Source of the DNA: Candidatus Woesearchaeota archaeon | Lineage (GTDB): Archaea; Nanobdellota; Nanobdellia; Woesearchaeales; ARS49 | DNA length: 64,000 nucleotides | Direction: 5' to 3' | NCBI GenBank assembly: GCA_019322895.1 | Contig: JAHWHZ010000003.1 | Coordinates: 1 to 64,000, forward strand | In this document: in pieces, positions 51,652-59,288 of the stretch | Position numbering within the stretch: the first letter of the stretch is position 1 | Layout of the letters: each line of letters starts with the position of its first letter | Notes under the pieces: generated by a model | What the model saw: the letters and a program-made list of their open reading frames with translations, nothing else | The model's database searches: none | Told to the model about the DNA's origin: nothing | Position numbers and translations under genes: made by a program

Positions 51652-51990
51652 TTAGCTTGGCAAGTATCCTTTAGTAGGTACGTTTCCAGCTCTTCCATAA
51701 CAGTAGCAGAAGCACTGTCCTTCCATTGCGCAGCTTGTTGAATAGTCTATTACGCAAGGTCCTAGGTCTGCTTCAGCATTGGCTACTTGTCCTACTGGCT
51801 TGCAAGTGCCTTGCTGGAATCCTTCATTAATACATGCTTTGTGGCATGAATTCAATGACATGAACGCTTGCGGTGCATATCCTGGCATCTCCTGCTGTGG
51901 ATATACTGCATATCCAGGCTCTTGTGGAGCGCAACCAACAATAAAAGCTAGAACTAACAACGCAGCTAATGCAAATATTATTTTTTTCAC
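51652..51990 (-). CDS. Cys-rich lipoprotein, 112 aa
   Basis: The start is GTG 51990, chosen because GAGGTGAT lies just upstream and because it places the signal sequence at the N-terminus (KKIIFALAALLVLAFIVGC). The lipobox Cys in FIVGC is followed by a Pro/Tyr/Gln-rich spacer (EPGYAVYPQQEMPGYAPQ) and a compact domain with eight cysteines (SLNSCHKACINEG; GQCFCYCYGRAG). A membrane-tethered, disulfide-rich extracellular protein is likely. The Tyr/Pro spacer and terminal Cys pairs recall the 2.4-6.4 kb paralog family, but the motifs differ and I do not place it there. Confidence 0.75.
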   Translation of the reverse strand: MKKIIFALAALLVLAFIVGCAPQEPGYAVYPQQEMPGYAPQAFMSLNSCHKACINEGFQQGTCKPVGQVANAEADLGPCVIDYSTSCAMEGQCFCYCYGRAGNVPTKGYLPS

Positions 51991-52108
51991 GTTATCACCT
52001 CTGAATATGCTGTTTTTAGCGCTTCCTATATAAAAATCTTTTGCTGAAAACACAAATTACTTAAATAAAGGCTTGTTCTGGGAGGGTATTAATATAGGAG
52101 TTGATAAT

Positions 52109-52534
52109 ATGCCAATTAAGGAAGGAGATAAGGTAAAAATTGAATATGAAGGAAAACTAGAAGATGGGACAGTATTTGACAGTTCTGAGAAGCATGGAAA
52201 GCCGTTAGAGTTTGAAGTCGGCTCAAAACAGATAATTCCCGGCTTCGAGAAAGCTGTAATCGGGATGAAGAAAGGCGAAGAAAAAGAAATCACTTTAGAG
52301 CCTAAAGATGCTTATGGAGATCCTAATCCTCAATTGATCAAGTCAGTGCCAAAAGAGCAGCTGCCTAAAGAACCTGAGCCAAAGGTTGGAATGGTTTTAG
52401 GCATTACTTTGCCAAATGGCTCTCAATTTCCAGCAAAGATAGTGGAAGTTGGTGACAAGGAAATCAAGATTGACATGAATCATCCTTTGGCTGGAAAAAA
52501 ACTGATTTTCAAGATAAAGGTTGTTGAATGTTAA
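52109..52534 (+). CDS. FKBP-type peptidyl-prolyl isomerase (SlyD-like)
   Basis: ATG 52109 follows GGAG at 52097-52100; an ATG twelve codons upstream would lack the family start. 141 residues: IKEGDKVKIEYEGKLEDGTVFDSS, then LEFEVGSKQIIPGFEKAVIGMKKGEEKEITL, the FKBP core, with an inserted flap (insert-in-flap) domain from AYGDPNPQLIKSVPKEQLP onward and a return strand (LIFKIKVVEC). Such archaeal FKBPs speed proline isomerisation and act as chaperones in the cytoplasm. Confidence 0.92.
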   Translation: MPIKEGDKVKIEYEGKLEDGTVFDSSEKHGKPLEFEVGSKQIIPGFEKAVIGMKKGEEKEITLEPKDAYGDPNPQLIKSVPKEQLPKEPEPKVGMVLGITLPNGSQFPAKIVEVGDKEIKIDMNHPLAGKKLIFKIKVVEC

Positions 52535-52576
52535 TTTTCTAAATATTTATAAAGGATTTCTTTTTTTATTTCTTTT

Positions 52577-52870
52577 ATGGCAATTAAATTCAAGCAAAAG
52601 TGCAATAAATGCAAGAAAAATTATGTGACAATATCTCACAGGCAGAGATATGCAATATGCTATGAATGCCAGAAGCCAGAATTAGAGGGAGAGATAAAAG
52701 ACCCTAAGATGAAAAAACTGTTTGACATTCCTGAAGAGTTCTACAAGAAGAATATTTTTTTAAGAAATATCAAGGCAAATTATCTTCGGTTTGGAAGCCT
52801 TACTGAAAAGCAGATTGAGGCATTCAAGAAGACTGTGAAAGCGTTAAAGGAAAAAGCAAAAGAAGAATGA
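52577..52870 (+). CDS. Zinc-ribbon hypothetical protein, 97 aa
   Basis: An N-terminal zinc site made of CNKCKKNYVTISHRQRYAICYEC (two CxxC knuckles) is followed by a helical region with FDIPEEFYKKNIFLRNIKANYLRFGSLT and a basic coiled tail. Small zinc-ribbon proteins like this often bind RNA or ribosomes; no specific family is recognised. The stop codon directly abuts the stop of the convergent glycosylase gene. Confidence 0.72.
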   Translation: MAIKFKQKCNKCKKNYVTISHRQRYAICYECQKPELEGEIKDPKMKKLFDIPEEFYKKNIFLRNIKANYLRFGSLTEKQIEAFKKTVKALKEKAKEE

Positions 52871-53476
52871 TTATTTCAGGATTTCTCCTGTCTTCATGTA
52901 CCACATGTACAAATCCAGTTCAGCTGCAGACATGTTTAATTTGTCTGCTTTTTTCTTGAATTTTTTTTCTATTGAGAGATATCTGTTTTTTGACATTGCT
53001 TTTTTCTCTTCATTCATCAAATTCAGTATATGCCTGTCTAAGATAGCTAAGTTCTTGTAGCCCACATTTCTAAGAAAATGAGATGCTTCCTTGTATCCCA
53101 GACCTTTGATGTTCTTTACCAGCCACTCTCTTGCTTCTGTTTCTTTTAATTTCTTGATTTTTTGTTTTATGTCTATATGGCATCTTGCTTCTGTGATGTA
53201 TTTTGCTTTATTGTTATGGAACCTGTGCTTGTTTCTCTTTATAGAATTCCGTATATCCTTGAAGCAATATTCGCAAAATCCTTTTGCTTTTAGTTCATCT
53301 TGTATCTTTAACGCTGTTTTTGCTTTAGAATTTGCAGTCAAGATGCAGAAGCATAATTCAGAGAACCATTGTTTTGTAGGTTTTTTATGAACAGCTTCAA
53401 ATTCTTTCAATCTTTTGTCTACTATCCTGCTTACTTCAGAATTCTTCAGTTTTTTTACAGATTTTAATAAATTCAT
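52871..53476 (-). CDS. ogg: 8-oxoguanine DNA glycosylase/lyase, archaeal Ogg2 type
   Basis: Start at ATG 53476 (MNLLKSVKKL), about 30 nt after a TTTAAATAG box; a TTG four codons upstream is possible. 201 residues, the size of Ogg2. LCFCILTANSKAKTAL is the family's N-terminal signature. The helix-hairpin-helix is IKGLGYKEASHFLRNVGYKNLAILDRHIL, with the Lys of the GLGYKEA segment as lyase nucleophile and the Asp of LDRHI as catalytic Asp. It excises oxidised guanine and nicks the strand, and fits beside the superoxide dismutase genes downstream. Confidence 0.9.
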   Translation of the reverse strand: MNLLKSVKKLKNSEVSRIVDKRLKEFEAVHKKPTKQWFSELCFCILTANSKAKTALKIQDELKAKGFCEYCFKDIRNSIKRNKHRFHNNKAKYITEARCHIDIKQKIKKLKETEAREWLVKNIKGLGYKEASHFLRNVGYKNLAILDRHILNLMNEEKKAMSKNRYLSIEKKFKKKADKLNMSAAELDLYMWYMKTGEILK

Positions 53477-53519
53477 TGGCCCCTGCAAATTAGTTGGCAG
53501 GGACCTATTTAAAGATTAC

Positions 53520-53717
53520 TTATTTTTTGTTTTTAATCAGCCATTTGTATGTCAGCCAGAATATTATTGAAAAGATGGCTGCCATAACTGCCCAATACAC
53601 AAACATCATCAGGTCCAGGCCAGATCCTTTTCCGCTGTAATGCATCAAGCCAGTGCTTTGAGCTAAAGCAAAAGTGCTCAACAATACCAGCATGATTGGA
53701 TAAACCAATTTTTTCAT
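53520..53717 (-). CDS. Small exported membrane protein, 65 aa
   Basis: Start at ATG 53717 preceded by GAGGTGA; a GTG three codons earlier is in frame. A signal peptide (KLVYPIMLVLLSTFALA, cut before QSTG) precedes a short loop and one membrane helix (DLMMFVYWAVMAAIFSIIFWLTYKWL), ending KNKK. The mature protein is thus about 45 residues with its N-terminus outside. It may be a subunit or regulator of a membrane complex. Not recognised further. Confidence 0.65.
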   Translation of the reverse strand: MKKLVYPIMLVLLSTFALAQSTGLMHYSGKGSGLDLMMFVYWAVMAAIFSIIFWLTYKWLIKNKK

Positions 53718-53783
53718 TTTTTTCACCTCAAAATTTTTTTAATTTTGAGACCAGCCAAAAACCTGGTTTTTGGCGCTGCCTCT

Positions 53784-54389
53784 TTAACCGCAAGTGGTCT
53801 TAAATCTTGTACTGATTTCATTCCAATTGACAATCTTCCAGAAATTCTCCAGAAATTTGCCTCTTTCATTCTTATAATCTAAATAATAAGCATGTTCCCA
53901 GACATCAACAACCAATAATATTGTGAACATTGGATAAATATTGACATTATGCTTTTCTATCTGCATTATGATTGGCCTGTTGGTTTTCTTGCAAAAAGTC
54001 AAAGCAGCCCATCCAGAGCCTTCAACACTTGCTGCTGCTTTAGTGAATTCTTCTTTAAACCTTTCAAAGCTGCCGAATTCTTTTTCTAAAGCATCTTTTA
54101 ACTCCTTGCTTGGCTCGCCATTTTTGCCTTCTGGAGCAAGGTTTGGCCAGAATAATGAATGCAATAAATGCCCGCCTATATTGAATGATAACGCTTTAAG
54201 AATTGCTTTTTGATCAACATCCTTGTTTTCTTTTCTTGCTTTGTCTAATTGCTCAAGGATTGCATTTGCGCCTTTTACATACCCTGCGTGATGCTTGTCA
54301 TGATGGATTTTCAACTGCTTTTCAGAAATATGCGGCTCTAATGCATTGTATGCATAAGGCAGTTTTGGCAATGAATAAGTTTTTGCCAT
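53784..54389 (-). CDS. sod: Fe/Mn superoxide dismutase
   Basis: 201 residues, the standard single-subunit length. It turns superoxide into oxygen and peroxide. The metal ligands are in KIHHDKHHAGYV (His29), FNIGGHLLHSLFW (second His) and VDVWEHAYYLDY (Asp and His). The signature DVWEHAYY is intact. The ferritin-like gene ends 2 nt upstream, so the two are one operon. Its presence means the cell meets oxygen. Metal choice cannot be settled by eye. Confidence 0.96.
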   Translation of the reverse strand: MAKTYSLPKLPYAYNALEPHISEKQLKIHHDKHHAGYVKGANAILEQLDKARKENKDVDQKAILKALSFNIGGHLLHSLFWPNLAPEGKNGEPSKELKDALEKEFGSFERFKEEFTKAAASVEGSGWAALTFCKKTNRPIIMQIEKHNVNIYPMFTILLVVDVWEHAYYLDYKNERGKFLENFWKIVNWNEISTRFKTTCG

Positions 54390-54391
54390 CT

Positions 54392-54679
54392 TTATGCTTT
54401 TGATAGTTCTTCTTCAACCTCTTTTTTGCCTTCTTCAAGCTCTTTTTCCTGCTCTTTGTCAAGGCCTAAAAGCAATGCCTGGAATTCTCCTACGTGAGTT
54501 TTTTCTTCCTTTGCAACATCCATTAATATTACTTTAAGATCCTTATTATCAGTGAGCTGAGCCATTTGTTCGTATAAATTAACAGCATCTAGTTCTGCAA
54601 TTATAGCAGCCCTTAGAATCTCCTTGTCAATATCTTTCTTGTCTATCTTGTCCATGTTTATTGGTATTTTTGACATCAT
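54392..54679 (-). CDS. Ferritin-like protein (rubrerythrin/EncFtn-like)
   Basis: 95 residues, a two-helix ferritin-like unit: ILRAAIIAELDAVNLYEQMAQ and KVILMDVAKEEKTHVGEFQALL supply the ExxY and ExxH iron ligands, so a di-iron site would form between two subunits. This resembles encapsulated ferritin and its rubrerythrin relatives; no encapsulin shell gene is in the window. A GGTGATG sequence precedes the start. It is first in the operon with superoxide dismutase, consistent with iron and peroxide handling. Confidence 0.82.
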   Translation of the reverse strand: MMSKIPINMDKIDKKDIDKEILRAAIIAELDAVNLYEQMAQLTDNKDLKVILMDVAKEEKTHVGEFQALLLGLDKEQEKELEEGKKEVEEELSKA

Positions 54680-54736
54680 TTTTACATCACCAGGACTATT
54701 TTCGCATGTTTATTATTTAAATGTTTCTAATACAAA

Positions 54737-54747
54737 ATAATATATAT
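54737..54747 (+). promoter_or_regulatory. TATA box of the poly-Lys microprotein gene
   Basis: AATAATATATA 38-48 nt before ATG 54785, with a near-perfect AAGGAGGTG Shine-Dalgarno at 54770-54778. The promoter and ribosome site are among the strongest in the window, which argues that the tiny ORF is translated. Confidence 0.6.
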
Positions 54748-54784
54748 TAGTTCTGCAAATATTGTATACAAGGAGGTGTTTTTT

Positions 54785-54862
54785 ATGTGCGCAACATGCG
54801 GATGCCGGGATAAAAAGAAGAAGAAAAAGAAGAAGAAAAAGAAGAAGAAAAAGAAGAAATAG
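54785..54862 (+). CDS. 25-aa Cys/poly-Lys microprotein
   Basis: Reads MCATCGCRD then sixteen lysines and stop TAG. The CxxCxC head could bind zinc or be redox active; the poly-Lys tail would bind nucleic acid or acidic surfaces. AAG and AAA alternate in a regular 12-bp pattern, showing growth by repeat slippage, yet no frame break has occurred. The Shine-Dalgarno is six bases from the ATG. The longer overlapping frame from 54762 lacks one. It lies 38 nt before the next gene. No known function; small Cys-Lys proteins of this look occur in other DPANN-type genomes as far as I recall. Confidence 0.75.
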   Translation: MCATCGCRDKKKKKKKKKKKKKKKK

Positions 54863-54900
54863 CTTTAAATACTCACTTTCTTTCTTATTTTCTGGGGAAC

Positions 54901-56067
54901 ATGGCAGAGATAAAATTCAATGTAGAACGAGTTCCAGCCAGAAAAGATTTATTGCATTTTGTAGAGGAAAATCTTAATCGCAATATATATGAGGAACTTG
55001 CAAAAAATCCAGAAAGATGGATTGAGGAATTGAACATAATTAATATTATGCTGACTAGACATCCTCTTGTCGGAGGATGCGATCCTGTGCCGTTTGGATT
55101 CCATGGCCTGCAAAGATTAGGAGAAAATGTATTTCTATACCGCGGAACAGAAAACATAAGAGGAAGAGGACTGTTTTTATATTATCCAGATAAACAACAT
55201 AACCAGTGGACTCAATACAGGCTGAACACCAATGGAACAGTGCGCATAAACCAGGACTTTGCAGACATTCCTGTAGAAACATTTATGCCAGACAATTTTG
55301 AGAAAAAAAGCAGATTAGTGAAAGATAAGAAAAGGCCGATTCATTTGTTTGAAATAGGCCGTGGCAGTGAAAAACTAGAAGTATACGCCAAAGGTTCGCG
55401 AGTTGATATCTCTAAATTATACGATCCTCCAAGCTGGAGACTTACTAATCTGTCCAGAGTTGAAAAAGTTTCATCTAAAAATGAAATGGATATAAGCCTG
55501 AAATTAGCAAAGCAAGGTGTAAAAGTTCCTACTATACTTGGTTATTATGAATCTGCTGCAGAAGAATTCTTGTTTTTGCAGAAAGTAGGGGGGAAAGATC
55601 CGCAGGAATATTTTGATACGCATCGAGAAGAAATAATTATGCAGGATGCAAACATGCTTGCTGCCTTGTGTCTGCTGGGCCTCAAAAAAGCAGGCTTTTC
55701 TGATTTTGATGACAAAATATTTGACGGTAAAGACTTGTACTTGATTGACACAGAAGAAATAGGTGATTTATACTTCCCTGATAGATGGGATTTCAGGGAA
55801 ATGCTTATCAATCCAAGAGACACAACAAATCTGGAAAGATTCAGGGATATCCAAAAAGCACAATTCAAGAAAGTGCTGAAAGATGCAATTTATAGGTACC
55901 AAGAATCATTGATGCCTGCCTTAAATGATAAAGCAGCATATATCAGCGCATTCTTTGAAAAAGTCGGCTGGAAAAAGCCATCGCCAAAAGATATAGAAGA
56001 ATTAACAACATTTTCTAAACGTTATCAGACACTGGACTCTCATATTGGTATGATGTTTGAAGATTGA
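54901..56067 (+). CDS. Kinase-fold-like hypothetical protein, 388 aa
   Basis: Not firmly assigned. The C-terminal half has protein-kinase-like features: a helix with DISLKLAKQGVKVPTILGYYES, a hinge-like EEFLFLQKVGGKDPQEYFD, and GFSDFDDKIFDGKDLYLIDTEE, which resembles a catalytic loop and DFG-type Asp of RIO/LPS-kinase relatives. The typical HxD is replaced by FSDFDDK. The N-terminal half (GFHGLQRLGENVFLYRGTENIRGRGLFLYY) is a beta-rich domain unknown to me. It could be a kinase, a pseudokinase or a look-alike. A TTTAAAT box lies near 54863-54870. Confidence 0.6.
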   Translation: MAEIKFNVERVPARKDLLHFVEENLNRNIYEELAKNPERWIEELNIINIMLTRHPLVGGCDPVPFGFHGLQRLGENVFLYRGTENIRGRGLFLYYPDKQHNQWTQYRLNTNGTVRINQDFADIPVETFMPDNFEKKSRLVKDKKRPIHLFEIGRGSEKLEVYAKGSRVDISKLYDPPSWRLTNLSRVEKVSSKNEMDISLKLAKQGVKVPTILGYYESAAEEFLFLQKVGGKDPQEYFDTHREEIIMQDANMLAALCLLGLKKAGFSDFDDKIFDGKDLYLIDTEEIGDLYFPDRWDFREMLINPRDTTNLERFRDIQKAQFKKVLKDAIYRYQESLMPALNDKAAYISAFFEKVGWKKPSPKDIEELTTFSKRYQTLDSHIGMMFED

Positions 56068-56068
56068 A

Positions 56069-56710
56069 TCATAACTCAAAAAATTTCTTCTTATCTTTAA
56101 CAAATATTTCTATTTTTTCCAAAACTTCTTTCCAGTTTTTTGCTCTTACTATCCCTGAAGGCAGCTTGTTCATTCCTTCTGGCAGTTCTGTGTCCTGGTT
56201 CCATGGGCAGTCAAACAATATTACTGGAATGCCTAGTTTGTTGCAGTCTAACGAGTATTCTAAAAAATCCTCAATAAGTATATCTACTCCTAATTCTTTG
56301 CATATCTGCGCTTTTGTTTTTCCTTTGCTATCTGCAGTGGTATTTTTTGTGAAGATTATTTCTGAAAACTTGTTTGGATAATGCTTGTTAATCCAAGGGA
56401 TTGTTTTTGGAATTGCTTGGTTAAAGCGGGAAGTGATTACTAACAGTTCATGATCTTTTGAAAGCGAATCAACAGCAGCTACAGAGCCCTCTGCAGGAGG
56501 AACATTTTCTACATCTTCTTTATAGAAATGTTCTATTCGTCTTACTGCTTCTTCTTTAGAGCATTTCCAGATATCCCAGAGCCTGTATGAAAACATATCA
56601 CTTTTTTTGTAATCTGTTCCATATGTTGCATTCATCCAAGGGCATAGATGCGCTCCAAAATCTGCCAGAGGTTCATCGCAGTCAATGCCTATCTTTAATT
56701 TTTCACTCAT
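56069..56710 (-). CDS. HAD-family 5'(3')-nucleotidase-like hydrolase
   Basis: 213 residues. Motif I is IGIDCDEPLADF, with nucleophile Asp10 and acid/base Asp12; motif II is LLVITSRF; the motif III Lys is in KGKTKAQ; motif IV is DILIEDFLEY. The small helical cap and 'DxDE/V-LADF' start are those of NT5C/YqfW-type deoxynucleotidases, which dephosphorylate nucleotides. Glu follows Asp12 where Gly-Val is usual, so specificity may differ. It converges with the kinase-like gene one base away. Confidence 0.82.
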   Translation of the reverse strand: MSEKLKIGIDCDEPLADFGAHLCPWMNATYGTDYKKSDMFSYRLWDIWKCSKEEAVRRIEHFYKEDVENVPPAEGSVAAVDSLSKDHELLVITSRFNQAIPKTIPWINKHYPNKFSEIIFTKNTTADSKGKTKAQICKELGVDILIEDFLEYSLDCNKLGIPVILFDCPWNQDTELPEGMNKLPSGIVRAKNWKEVLEKIEIFVKDKKKFFEL

Positions 56711-56837
56711 AAAAATTAGAAATAAAAGGATGCTTAAATACTTTTCCTCGAACTAATTTGACCATCAAGAATCTTAGAAACATTTATATACGCCAGATTC
56801 TATTGCTTAAAATATAATACTTTAGAGGTGATATTCA

Positions 56838-57125
56838 ATGGCAAAAAGAAGAGCTAAAAGAAAAGCGCCATCGGCAAAAGCATACGCTTGCCTGAATCCA
56901 AAGGCATTTGCATTGGCAGCAGGTATTATTTGGGGCCTTGGCTGCCTGATACTGGGATTGGCTGCAGCGTACGGCTATGGAACTGGATTTGAGAAACTGT
57001 TCTCAACAATGTACATAGGATATTCCACCACAGTAGGCGGTTCTGTCATCGGCGGAATATGGGGATTTGTTGATGCTTTTATTGGCGGATACATATTTGC
57101 ATGGCTTTACAATAAGTTCATGTAG
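56838..57125 (+). CDS. Holin-like small membrane protein
   Basis: 95 residues. A basic N-terminus (KRRAKRKAPSAKAYA) is followed by two membrane helices: LNPKAFALAAGIIWGLGCLILGLAAAYG and GGSVIGGIWGFVDAFIGGYIFAWLYNKF. The Gly-rich second helix with 'GxIWGFVDxFIGGxIxAWLYN' matches proteins that databases often label 'bacteriophage holin', widespread in archaeal and candidate-phyla genomes and not linked to phage here. Actual role unknown. A TATA box (TTTATATAC) lies near 56782-56790 and GAGGTGAT before the ATG. Confidence 0.72.
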   Translation: MAKRRAKRKAPSAKAYACLNPKAFALAAGIIWGLGCLILGLAAAYGYGTGFEKLFSTMYIGYSTTVGGSVIGGIWGFVDAFIGGYIFAWLYNKFM

Positions 57126-57190
57126 ATTTTTTTATTTTTATTTTCGAAATATTTAAGTAGTAGATTTGAATTCTTGAGTGTGGTGGGAAT

Positions 57191-57616
57191 ATGATACCGC
57201 AAGAACAAGTGGATAAATTAATTTATAGAGCGACAAAAGCAAGGGATTTTGCATATGCGCCGTATTCTGGATATTCTGTTGGAGCAGCACTGCTTGCAAA
57301 AAGCGGACAGATATACTCCGGTGCAAATATAGAACGAGCAACTCATGATGCAACGCATGCTGAAAGATATGCTTTAGACTCCGCAGTACTTGCGAATGAG
57401 CGCGAGTTTGTGGCGATTGCTGTTGTTACGGCAGGCATAGATGCGGAATTTCCTTGCGGCAAGTGCAGGCAAGATTTGACAGAATTTGACAGCAAAGGAG
57501 ATCTAGAAGTGATAGCTGTAACGCTTGGCGGAAAAGTACAAAGAATGTTGTTAAGAGAGTTGTTGCCGAATAGTTTTGGCCCGGCTGCTTTAGGGATAGA
57601 TGTTAAAAAATATTAA
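57191..57616 (+). CDS. cdd: Cytidine deaminase
   Basis: 141 residues of the homotetrameric Cdd family, which converts cytidine or deoxycytidine to uridine in pyrimidine salvage. Zinc and catalytic residues are H56-A57-E58 in THAERYAL and C89/C92 in FPCGKCRQ. The substrate-binding start YAPYSGYSVGAALLAKSG is intact, as is GANIE. Length is normal. It may serve a salvage-dependent lifestyle typical of DPANN archaea. It precedes the M50 protease by 36 nt. Confidence 0.94.
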   Translation: MIPQEQVDKLIYRATKARDFAYAPYSGYSVGAALLAKSGQIYSGANIERATHDATHAERYALDSAVLANEREFVAIAVVTAGIDAEFPCGKCRQDLTEFDSKGDLEVIAVTLGGKVQRMLLRELLPNSFGPAALGIDVKKY

Positions 57617-57652
57617 AAACATTTAAATAAGCCAAACACAGACTTCTAATCA

Positions 57653-58237
57653 ATGAAAGTTTCAAAAACAGAAATCCAGCATCTATTGAGAGCCTGGATT
57701 ATAATCTCTTTGGCTTTTGCAATAGCTTTTGCTGGTTTTTCTTTGGATCCAAAGTTCTTGATTGTTGTGGCAATAGCTGCTTTCACAGTTGGAATTGGCT
57801 TCATATTTCATGAATTAGGGCACAAGTATCTAGCTCAAAAATACGGTTGCTGGGCTGAATTCAGGGCAAATAACTTCATGCTTGGATTGGCGTTGGTGTT
57901 TTCATTCTTCGGCTTCATATTTGCAGCTCCTGGAGCTGTTTACATAAGAGGCTACTTGACAAAAAGAAAGAATGCTTACATCTCTTTGATAGGGCCTGTC
58001 ATCAATCTAGCTGTCGGAATAGTATTTGGCTTGATTGCATTCTTCATTCCAGTTACACAGCCAGTATGCATATTAGGAATGACTATAAACTTCTGGCTTG
58101 GATTGTTCAATTTATTGCCTTTTCCAGCATTTGACGGCTATAAAGTATTTATATGGAACAAGGCAGTTTATGCAGCATTCTTGATTCTGGCAATAGTTCT
58201 GACCTTTGGCAGCGGAGCTTTTTTCACAGTTGCATAA
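57653..58237 (+). CDS. Site-2-protease family (M50) metalloprotease
   Basis: 194 residues, five or six membrane helices. The zinc site HELGH is at residues 53-57 within the second helix, and LLPFPAFDGYKV supplies the third zinc ligand Asp in place of the usual NPxPxxDG. Such enzymes cut membrane proteins inside the bilayer. There is no PDZ or CBS domain. Substrates are unknown; the nine anchored paralogs and the anchored lipoproteins in the window would be conceivable targets, without direct support. Confidence 0.87.
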   Translation: MKVSKTEIQHLLRAWIIISLAFAIAFAGFSLDPKFLIVVAIAAFTVGIGFIFHELGHKYLAQKYGCWAEFRANNFMLGLALVFSFFGFIFAAPGAVYIRGYLTKRKNAYISLIGPVINLAVGIVFGLIAFFIPVTQPVCILGMTINFWLGLFNLLPFPAFDGYKVFIWNKAVYAAFLILAIVLTFGSGAFFTVA

Positions 58238-58384
58238 GCAATGCTGCGCTTCGTTCTACTTCAGAAACCGCATATTAGCCAGATTTATCAGATTCTGCAT
58301 GCAAATCAGAGAATTTCGCAGGCAGCACTGCATAAGCAAAAAATATATAAACAAAACAACAAACCAGCTTCTTGGGTGATACTT

Positions 58385-58849
58385 ATGAAGAGAATGTTGG
58401 TCTTATGTATGATTCTGTTGATTATTGTATTGGCAGGATGTGAAAAAGCAGAGCAAAAAGCAGATGCTGTGCAAGAAGAGCCTCCAAAAGCAGAAAAAAT
58501 AGTCACTAAAAGCCAGATAAAATTCAACATGGCAGATCAGGAAGCTACTGAGGAGGTTATTGTTGAAAAAGTAGAGCCGACTATGGAAGCTGCTGCTGAA
58601 TGGTGCAAAGAAGGTTCTGAATGGAAGTTTTCATCAGCAAGCCCTGATGTTGATGCTTCTGCTCAATGGGTTGTCAAAGGCTTGATGACAGAAGGAGAAT
58701 ATGCAGGATTATGCCATGTCTTATACACTGCACAGACACCTATGGGAGAGTCAACAATGGACTATTATTTTGATGAAGAAGGTGAATCAGGCTATTTTGA
58801 GATGAAACTGCCAAATGGCCAGACAGTGAAGCAGGAATGGCACGGATAA
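58385..58849 (+). CDS. Lipoprotein, 154 aa
   Basis: ATG 58385 is preceded by GGGTGAT and begins a lipoprotein signal (KRMLVLCMILLIIVLAGC, lipobox LAGC); the longer frame from 58241 has no such start. The mature protein has a Glu/Lys-rich spacer, then a small beta-rich domain with AEWCKEGSEWKF, GLCHVLYTAQTPMGESTMDYYFDEEGESGYFEMKLPNGQ, a pattern common in DPANN lipoproteins. It has two conserved-looking cysteines that may pair. Function unknown. Confidence 0.76.
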   Translation: MKRMLVLCMILLIIVLAGCEKAEQKADAVQEEPPKAEKIVTKSQIKFNMADQEATEEVIVEKVEPTMEAAAEWCKEGSEWKFSSASPDVDASAQWVVKGLMTEGEYAGLCHVLYTAQTPMGESTMDYYFDEEGESGYFEMKLPNGQTVKQEWHG

Positions 58850-58900
58850 GCCATTAGCTTTTTATATTCTTATTATTTTTTATTTATCAGGTGGGAGACA

Positions 58901-59245
58901 TTGGCTTATTGGAATAAAGTGAATAATTTTGCAAAACATCAAGGCGAAATATTGTCTGGCTATGATACAGTGTATCATATCGGCGTTAATTCTTGGAAAC
59001 ACTGGACAAAATACGATGCTTATCTGTGCCAGAACAATTCAATAACTGTATGCAGGATATATTCAAAAAATGCTCCGACTATTTCTATAGATAATTTTTC
59101 AAAGACAAAAGAGACTGTGAGGCAGATTAAGAATGTTGTTGGAAAAACATTAGAAGACCTTGCAAATGCAGCATTGCCTGAAGATGCTTGTGCAGGATTG
59201 AAAAGAGATTGGCAGACAATAAGTGGCTGGCTCAAGACTATCTGA
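58901..59245 (+). CDS. Hypothetical protein, 114 aa
   Basis: The best start is TTG 58901, with AGGTGGGAG just upstream; no ATG is near the N-terminus. The product is small and mixed, with aromatic YWNKVNNFAKHQGEIL and YHIGVNSWKHWTKYDAYLCQNNSITVCRIYS, then a helical tail. Its 3' end overlaps the longest frame of the exporter gene. Not recognised. Codon use is normal and there is no frame break. Confidence 0.6.
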   Translation: MAYWNKVNNFAKHQGEILSGYDTVYHIGVNSWKHWTKYDAYLCQNNSITVCRIYSKNAPTISIDNFSKTKETVRQIKNVVGKTLEDLANAALPEDACAGLKRDWQTISGWLKTI

Positions 59246-59288
59246 TTCTATCAAAAGTCTTATAAATGATTCTGTGAAAGTTCTGCTT

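Noticed and set aside
51652..51990. Lipoprotein as a tenth member of the Cys-rich paralog family
   Set aside because: It has a lipobox rather than the anchor-TG motif and its cysteine pattern differs, despite similar Tyr/Pro spacer.
54809..54860. AAG-rich tandem repeat as a possible non-coding repeat or CRISPR-like array
   Set aside because: It is a 12-bp codon pattern inside a short coding frame; there are no spacers. No CRISPR array was seen anywhere in the window.
54762..54977. A 71-aa ORF overlapping the poly-Lys microprotein in another frame
   Set aside because: It has no Shine-Dalgarno, runs into the next gene, and its Arg/Lys repeats are the frame-shifted AAG run.
56838..57125. Holin-like gene as evidence of a prophage
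   Set aside because: The family is chromosomal and widespread in archaea; no other phage genes lie nearby.
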